In this document: in pieces, positions 28,280 through 32,545 of the stretch | Position numbering within the stretch: the first letter of the stretch is position 1 | Layout of the letters: each line of letters starts with the position of its first letter | Assembly: GCF_030682515.1 (NCBI RefSeq) | Contig: NZ_JAUXOD010000031.1 | Coordinates: 1-32,545, forward strand | Source: Hoeflea sp. | GTDB taxonomy: Bacteria; Pseudomonadota; Alphaproteobacteria; Rhizobiales; Rhizobiaceae | Direction of reading: 5' to 3' | Length of the DNA: 32,545 nt | The notes under the pieces: model-generated | Seen by the model: only the letters and a program-made list of their open reading frames with translations | What the model was told of the DNA's origin: nothing | Database searches by the model: none | Made by a program: the position numbers and the translations under genes

Positions 28280-28422
28280 CGAGGTCTTCCTTGTGCGAGC
28301 CACAGGCTTCATTTCTATCCTCACAGCGTTAAGAAATCGCTCATTGGAAAAGCGGCCGGCCGGGCGGACAGTTGGCGGGAACGGCTGTGTTCGCCAGCAG
28401 CCGGAGATACGCTCCGTCAGGA

Positions 28423-28443
28423 TATATTAAGACATCATGATGT
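28423..28443 (+). promoter_or_regulatory. -10-like element and perfect palindrome upstream of the diguanylate cyclase
   Basis: TATATT (28423-28428) is followed by ACATCATGATGT (28432-28443), a perfect 12-bp palindrome just where transcription would start. It could be an operator of the cyclase gene. No good -35 is visible. Confidence 0.35.
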
Positions 28444-28565
28444 ACACATCTCTAAAGCCGGTAGAAAGCAAGAACCGGCCAGGAACGCCATTGGAGGGTG
28501 GACTTGCAGGTGAGGTCCCGATCTTTTCATCGCCAACGATCCTCACATGCAAACAGGTGGCAGTG

Positions 28566-29954
28566 ATGTTGCGCGCCTACCCGATGCCTGAGCATGAGAC
28601 CGAGCGAATGGCCACACTGCGCGAGTTTGCGGTGCTGGACGGCATGCCGCCGGAAATCTACGCCCGGGTCACGCGACTTGCCGCGAACATATTGGGCACG
28701 CCGCTGTCGGTGGTTTCGCTGATTGATGACGATAGGCAGTGGTTCAAGGCGAGCACCGGCGTCGAGGCCTCCGACATGCCCAGAGAGCTGTCGTTTTGCG
28801 CCCATGCGATCTGCCAGAACGAGGTCTTCGTGATCGAAGACGCCACGCAGGATGAGCGGTTTTCCAGCAATCCGTTTGTCACGGGAGAGCCGGGGCTGAG
28901 ATTCTATGCCGGCGCGCCGCTGTCGGTCAGGGAGGGCCTCAACCTGGGCACGCTGTGCGTGCTCGACACCAGGCCGCGGACCATCTCGGACGAGCAGAAG
29001 CAATTGCTTGCCGATCTGGCGGCGACGGTGGTGGATACACTCGAGTGCCGCCTCATCATTGATCGGGAGGAAAGGGCAAAGCAACGCTTCATCGACGCCA
29101 TTGAATGCCTGCCTTCAGGCTTTGCCCTGTTTGACCGGGATGATCGGCTGGTGGCCTGCAACCAGCGCTACCAGACAATGATCCCAGGCATGACCGAGTT
29201 CATTGTGGCGGGCACGCGCTTCGAGGACATCCTGCGCAGGGGCGTCGAACTGGGTCAATTCCCGAATGCCGTTGGCGATGAGGAAAACTGGATTGCAAGG
29301 TCGAATCAGACCCACCAGACGCCCGGCCATCTCCACGAGTATGCGTTGCCGGATGGCAGTTGGGTGGCTTTCCAGGAACGCCGAACCAGCGACGGCGGAA
29401 TCGTCGGCTTCAGCTATGACATCACCGCTCTCAAGCAGCAGGAACTGGAACTGGCCCGCCTTGCCTGGACCGACAGCCTGACCGGCTGCATGAACCGGCA
29501 TCGCTTCATGGAACTGGCCAACATTGAAATCGACCGGGCAAGCCGAAACGGCGGCAAGGCGTGCCTGATGCTTCTGGACGCGGATCATTTCAAGCGGATC
29601 AACGACCTCGAAGGCCATGCGGCCGGGGACGAAGTCCTCAAGGGTCTTGTGCAACGATGGCACAGGGTTTTGCGCTCACATGACCTTATCGGGCGGATCG
29701 GCGGCGAGGAATTCTGTGTGCTCTTGCCCGATGCAGGCATTGAGGCGGCTTCGAGGCTGGCCGAACGGCTCAGGGCGTCGATCGCGGACCTGCCGTTCAA
29801 ATTCGAAGGTCAGCTGCTGCGCGTCACCGTCAGCGTCGGGGTTACCGCGTTCGGCGAAGGCGATGATCTCAATGCGCTGATGCGGCGCGCGGACATGGCG
29901 CTTTACGAAGCGAAGGAAGCGGGACGCGACCGGTTCATGATCAAGGCTGCGTGA
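28566..29954 (+). CDS. GAF-PAS-GGDEF diguanylate cyclase
   Basis: The product has 462 residues from ATG 28566 (AGGTGG 5 bp upstream). The N-terminus MLRAYPMPEHETERMATLREFAVL is where such proteins usually begin; an earlier in-frame ATG at 28437 adds 43 unconserved residues and has no ribosome binding site. Domains: GAF (about 24-167; SLIDDDRQWFKAS, SFCAHAICQNEVFVIEDA, GAPLSVREGLNLGTLCVLD), PAS (about 174-292; CLPSGFALFDRDDRLVACN), GGDEF (about 297-457). The active site is GGEEF at 379-383, intact, and the inhibitory RxxD (370-373, RSHD) lies five residues before it, so synthesis of c-di-GMP with product inhibition is expected. DADHFKRINDLEGHAAGD is intact too. No membrane segment is seen; the GAF domain is the likely cytoplasmic sensor. 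It is a single-gene unit. Confidence 0.92.
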   Translation: MLRAYPMPEHETERMATLREFAVLDGMPPEIYARVTRLAANILGTPLSVVSLIDDDRQWFKASTGVEASDMPRELSFCAHAICQNEVFVIEDATQDERFSSNPFVTGEPGLRFYAGAPLSVREGLNLGTLCVLDTRPRTISDEQKQLLADLAATVVDTLECRLIIDREERAKQRFIDAIECLPSGFALFDRDDRLVACNQRYQTMIPGMTEFIVAGTRFEDILRRGVELGQFPNAVGDEENWIARSNQTHQTPGHLHEYALPDGSWVAFQERRTSDGGIVGFSYDITALKQQELELARLAWTDSLTGCMNRHRFMELANIEIDRASRNGGKACLMLLDADHFKRINDLEGHAAGDEVLKGLVQRWHRVLRSHDLIGRIGGEEFCVLLPDAGIEAASRLAERLRASIADLPFKFEGQLLRVTVSVGVTAFGEGDDLNALMRRADMALYEAKEAGRDRFMIKAA

Positions 29955-30207
29955 CGGGCGACGCACAGCCCAACGAACGCGCAAAGCCAGCCGCGGCACC
30001 TTGACGTCAGGCCTGTGCATGCTCGCCGCACTCCGTTTGCGAGCGGGTTGCCTGTGATTGCTCCGCGAGCGGGCTTGCCCGCATTCACCGAGAAGCATAG
30101 GCTGATCGCGCCTGCATGCGGGCAGGCCGGATTCGAGCGCTGCGGGCGCGGCTCGCGCGTGTGGCGACAATCCCGAGCGGGATCCGTGCAACTGTCAGAG
30201 GAGCCGG

Positions 30208-31383
30208 ATGATGATCTTCGTCAGCATGTCGAAACGCGGCGATCGCATCGAATATCGCGACGGCAAGCGCTGGCTGTGGATCCTGTCGGTGCTGGCGCCT
30301 TCGCTGCCGGGCCTTGCCGCGGTGGCATATCTCGCGAGCGGAAATCCGTGGTGGGTGCTGGCGCCGGTGGTGTTCTATTATGGCATTTTCGTCGCCTGCG
30401 ACCACCTGATCGGCGTCGATCCGAACAATCCGCCCGAAGAGGTGGTGGAGGCGATGGCCTCGGACCAGTATTACCGGATCCTGCTGTTCCTGTCGGTCCC
30501 GGTGTTCTGGTTTTCGTTCCTGGCCTCAGCCATCGCCGCAGGACAGCCCGGAACCCCCATCTGGGCCTGGCTCGGGCTGGCGTTGAGCGCAGGCATCAGT
30601 TCGGGCACGGCCATCACGGTCGGCCATGAACTCGGCCACAAGCTCAACCGGCTCGACCAGTGGGGCGCCAAGCTCGCCAATGCAGTGTCGGGCTACGGCC
30701 ATTTCTGCATCGAGCACAATCGCGGCCACCACGTGCATGTGGCCACGCCGGAAGATCCGGCTTCCGCGCGTCTGGGCGAGAGCCTCTGGCGCTTCGCCCT
30801 GCGCGAGATCCCGGGCACCGCGGTGCGCGGCTGGCGCATGGAGCGGGAGCGGCTCGCGCGCAAGGGCCTCTCGTTCTGGCACTGGCGCAACGACATCCTG
30901 CAGGGCTACGCCATCACGCTCGCCGTCGACCTGGCGCTGATCCTCGCCTTCGGATGGACCATGATCCCGTTTCTGCTGCTGCACAATCTGATCGGCTGGA
31001 TGCACCTGACATTTGCCAATTATGTCGAGCATTACGGACTCAAGCGCGATGTGAAACCCGACGGGCGCTACGGGCCGTGCGAGCCGCGGCATTCCTGGAA
31101 CACCAACCACATCGTCACCAACCTGATGCTGTTTCACCTGCAGCGGCATTCCGATCATCATGCCAATCCACTGAGGCCCTACCAGGCGCTGCGCTCGTTC
31201 GACGACCTGCCGACGCTGCCGTCGGGCTACCCGGGGACCTTCCTGCTGGCCGCGATCCCGCCTTTGTGGTTCAAGGTGATGGACCCCAAGGTGCTGGCCT
31301 GGGCCGGCGGCGACACGGCCAGGACCAATCTCGATCCCAGCCGCGCGCATCTCTACCCGCCAGAACGGGCGGCGGCCGCATGA
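30208..31383 (+). CDS. alkB: Alkane 1-monooxygenase (AlkB)
   Basis: The product has 391 residues, normal for AlkB. It is an integral membrane, non-haem di-iron enzyme that hydroxylates the terminal carbon of n-alkanes using rubredoxin. The histidine boxes are complete: HELGHK (H140, H144), EHNRGHHVHVATPEDPAS (H170, H174, H175), NYVEHYGL (H275), and LQRHSDHHANPLRPYQAL (H314, H317, H318), followed by the AlkB signature LPTLPSGYPG. Six membrane helices are visible. AGAGGAG lies 4 bp before the ATG at 30208 and 7 bp before the next ATG (30211), so the start may be one codon later. No rubredoxin or rubredoxin reductase gene is in the window. The stop overlaps the next gene by ATGA. Confidence 0.95.
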   Translation: MMIFVSMSKRGDRIEYRDGKRWLWILSVLAPSLPGLAAVAYLASGNPWWVLAPVVFYYGIFVACDHLIGVDPNNPPEEVVEAMASDQYYRILLFLSVPVFWFSFLASAIAAGQPGTPIWAWLGLALSAGISSGTAITVGHELGHKLNRLDQWGAKLANAVSGYGHFCIEHNRGHHVHVATPEDPASARLGESLWRFALREIPGTAVRGWRMERERLARKGLSFWHWRNDILQGYAITLAVDLALILAFGWTMIPFLLLHNLIGWMHLTFANYVEHYGLKRDVKPDGRYGPCEPRHSWNTNHIVTNLMLFHLQRHSDHHANPLRPYQALRSFDDLPTLPSGYPGTFLLAAIPPLWFKVMDPKVLAWAGGDTARTNLDPSRAHLYPPERAAAA

Positions 31384-31976
31384 CTAGTCCCTCCGTCCCC
31401 TCGCTCGAGAGGATCAGCGCTGTTCTGTCGTTTCTCGATGAAGCCAACCGGCTCAAGGACACGCTGCGCAGCGGCCGCACGCCCGAAGGCCGGCAGGAAA
31501 GCACCGCCGAGCACAGCTGGCGGCTGTGTCTGCTGGTCACGCTGCTGGCGGGCGAACTCGAGGGCGTGGACGTGCTCCGGCTCCTCAAGATCTGCATCGT
31601 TCATGATCTGGGCGAAGCGATCTCGGGCGATGTGCCGGCGATCCACCAGCGCGCGGGCGATGACCGCGCCGCCCGCGAACGCGCCGATCTGCTGACGCTC
31701 TGCGCGCCCCTGCCCGAGGATCTGCGAGCCGAGATCGTGGCGCTGTGGGACGAGTATGCCGAGGCCGCCTCGCCGGAGGCGATCCTCGCCAAGGGCTTCG
31801 ACAAGATCGAGACCATGCTGACGCATTCGACCGGCAAGAATGATGCGGATTTCGACTACCGGTTCAATCTCGGCTACGGCGTGGCCGCCACCAGCCGCCA
31901 TCCGCTGCTTGCGGCGCTCCGGGCGCAGGTCGACGACCGGCACCTGAGGATCCTGGAGCGCCGCGCGGCCGACTGA
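31380..31976 (+). CDS. HD-domain phosphohydrolase (YfbR/HDDC2-like)
   Basis: The product has 198 residues. Metal-binding HD residues are H45 in STAEHSWRLCLL, H75-D76 in KICIVHDLGEAISGDVPA, and D141 in GFDKIETMLTH. The block HDLGEAISGDVPA is the mark of the YfbR/HDDC2 group, which includes 5'-deoxynucleotidases that hydrolyse nucleoside monophosphates. Substrate choice cannot be judged. It starts inside the alkB stop (ATGA, 4-bp overlap), so the two are translated together; a nucleotidase coupled to an alkane hydroxylase is unusual and the link is unexplained. It is convergent with the chemotaxis gene, 27 bp away. Confidence 0.88.
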   Translation: MTSPSVPSLERISAVLSFLDEANRLKDTLRSGRTPEGRQESTAEHSWRLCLLVTLLAGELEGVDVLRLLKICIVHDLGEAISGDVPAIHQRAGDDRAARERADLLTLCAPLPEDLRAEIVALWDEYAEAASPEAILAKGFDKIETMLTHSTGKNDADFDYRFNLGYGVAATSRHPLLAALRAQVDDRHLRILERRAAD

Positions 31977-32003
31977 CAGCGCGGCGCCAGGATCCTGAGA
32001 GCG

Positions 32004-32545
32004 TCAGGCGGCCCGGCCGAGGCGAGCCTGCCCCGCGGCCGGACGGCCATGGCCGGCGACCGTGAAACGGCCTGCCAGTTCGGCGAGCGTCTGGTTGATG
32101 CCGAGCAGGTTCTGCGTGGCCGCGTTGGTCTGTTCCACCATCGCCGCGTTCTGCTGGGTCAGGTGATCCATGGAGGTGACCGCCGAGTTGATTTCGGCAA
32201 TGCCGGAAGCCTGTTCCTGCGCCGATTGCGAGATCGAGGCGAAGTGATCGCTGATGGTTCGCACCTGACCGCCGATGCTGGTCAGAGCCTCGCCGGTCTT
32301 GTTGACCAGGGAGACGCCCTTGAGAACGTCGCTGAACGAGGCTTCGATCAATTCCTTGATCTCCTTGGCCGCGGAGGCGGAGCGCTGGGCGAGTTCGCGG
32401 ACTTCCTGGGCGACGACGGCAAAGCCCCTGCCCGCCTCGCCCGCGCGCGCGGCCTCGACGCCGGCATTGAGCGCCAGCAGGTTGGTCTGGAAGGAGATCT
32501 CGTCGATCACCGAGATGATCTGGGTGATCTTCTTGGAGGATTGCT
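32004..32545 (-). CDS. Methyl-accepting chemotaxis protein, C-terminal part (gene continues past window)
   Basis: The 179 visible residues are the end of the cytoplasmic signalling domain of a chemoreceptor. The frame is open to the window edge ([19 protein letters not shown]), so the sensor, membrane and HAMP parts lie outside. The conserved hairpin tip is intact: [20 protein letters not shown], then [22 protein letters not shown], where CheA and CheW bind. The later part, [20 protein letters not shown] and [11 protein letters not shown], contains Gln/Glu methylation-type sites in a coiled coil. The C-terminus lacks a WxxxF CheR-tether motif (ends [10 protein letters not shown]). Ligand unknown. 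Confidence 0.93.
   Translation of the reverse strand, partial: QSSKKITQIISVIDEISFQTNLLALNAGVEAARAGEAGRGFAVVAQEVRELAQRSASAAKEIKELIEASFSDVLKGVSLVNKTGEALTSIGGQVRTISDHFASISQSAQEQASGIAEINSAVTSMDHLTQQNAAMVEQTNAATQNLLGINQTLAELAGRFTVAGHGRPAAGQARLGRAA

Noticed and set aside
30660-31379. Upstream extension of the HD-domain frame within alkB
   Set aside because: The frame is open but overlaps intact alkB; the ATGA overlap at 31380 and HD family length fix the start there.

Overview
The window looks like the chromosome of a GC-rich alphaproteobacterium, most likely a Rhizobiales/Hyphomicrobiales member and possibly marine. The reasons are a MucR/Ros zinc-finger regulator, DUF5330, DUF1491, DUF6456 and DUF1272 genes, a PAS histidine kinase beside a peptidoglycan-binding protein, PdxJ, and a complete Mrp antiporter operon. 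The genus is not determined. I see no rRNA, tRNA, CRISPR array, transposase or prophage gene. Almost all space is taken by ordinary, densely packed protein genes.

Layout. Positions 1-909 hold the 3' part of a Pro/Ala-rich DUF2336-like protein. Positions 1128-4033 (minus strand) hold a visibly less GC-rich two-gene unit: a secreted vanadium-haloperoxidase/PAP2-type enzyme, translationally coupled (TGATG) to a secreted CRTAC1-type FG-GAP/UnbV beta-propeller protein. This is the best candidate for an undescribed system. Positions 4432-8279 (minus) are envelope and signalling genes: a small sunset-domain protein, DUF1491, a membrane-anchored peptidoglycan-binding protein and a PAS histidine kinase with a CtrA-like box upstream. 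Positions 8728-9744 (plus) hold DUF5330 and SufE. Positions 9747-11972 (minus) hold a DUF6456 protein, a stand-alone DnaA-domain-IV protein and MucR with its terminator and AT-rich promoter region. Positions 12234-18274 (minus) are the seven-gene mrpABCDEFG Na+/H+ antiporter operon.

Positions 18555-20791 (plus) hold msrB, a class I/II aminotransferase and DUF1272. Positions 20797-25354 (minus) hold an acyltransferase-3 membrane protein, a small secreted protein, ilvC with a terminator, a TetR regulator with a strong palindromic operator, and a lipoprotein. Positions 25552-26987 are a divergent HxlR regulator / NmrA-type quinone-oxidoreductase-like pair, probably a redox-stress module. Positions 27091-28279 (minus) hold pdxJ and a small membrane protein. 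Positions 28566-29954 (plus) encode a GAF-PAS-GGEEF diguanylate cyclase. Positions 30208-31976 hold an alkane hydroxylase (alkB) overlapping an HD-domain phosphohydrolase by ATGA. The window closes inside a methyl-accepting chemotaxis protein (minus).

Starts were moved inside several longer open frames where a Shine-Dalgarno sequence, signal peptide or family length supported it. Functions come from reading motifs by eye; no database search was possible.
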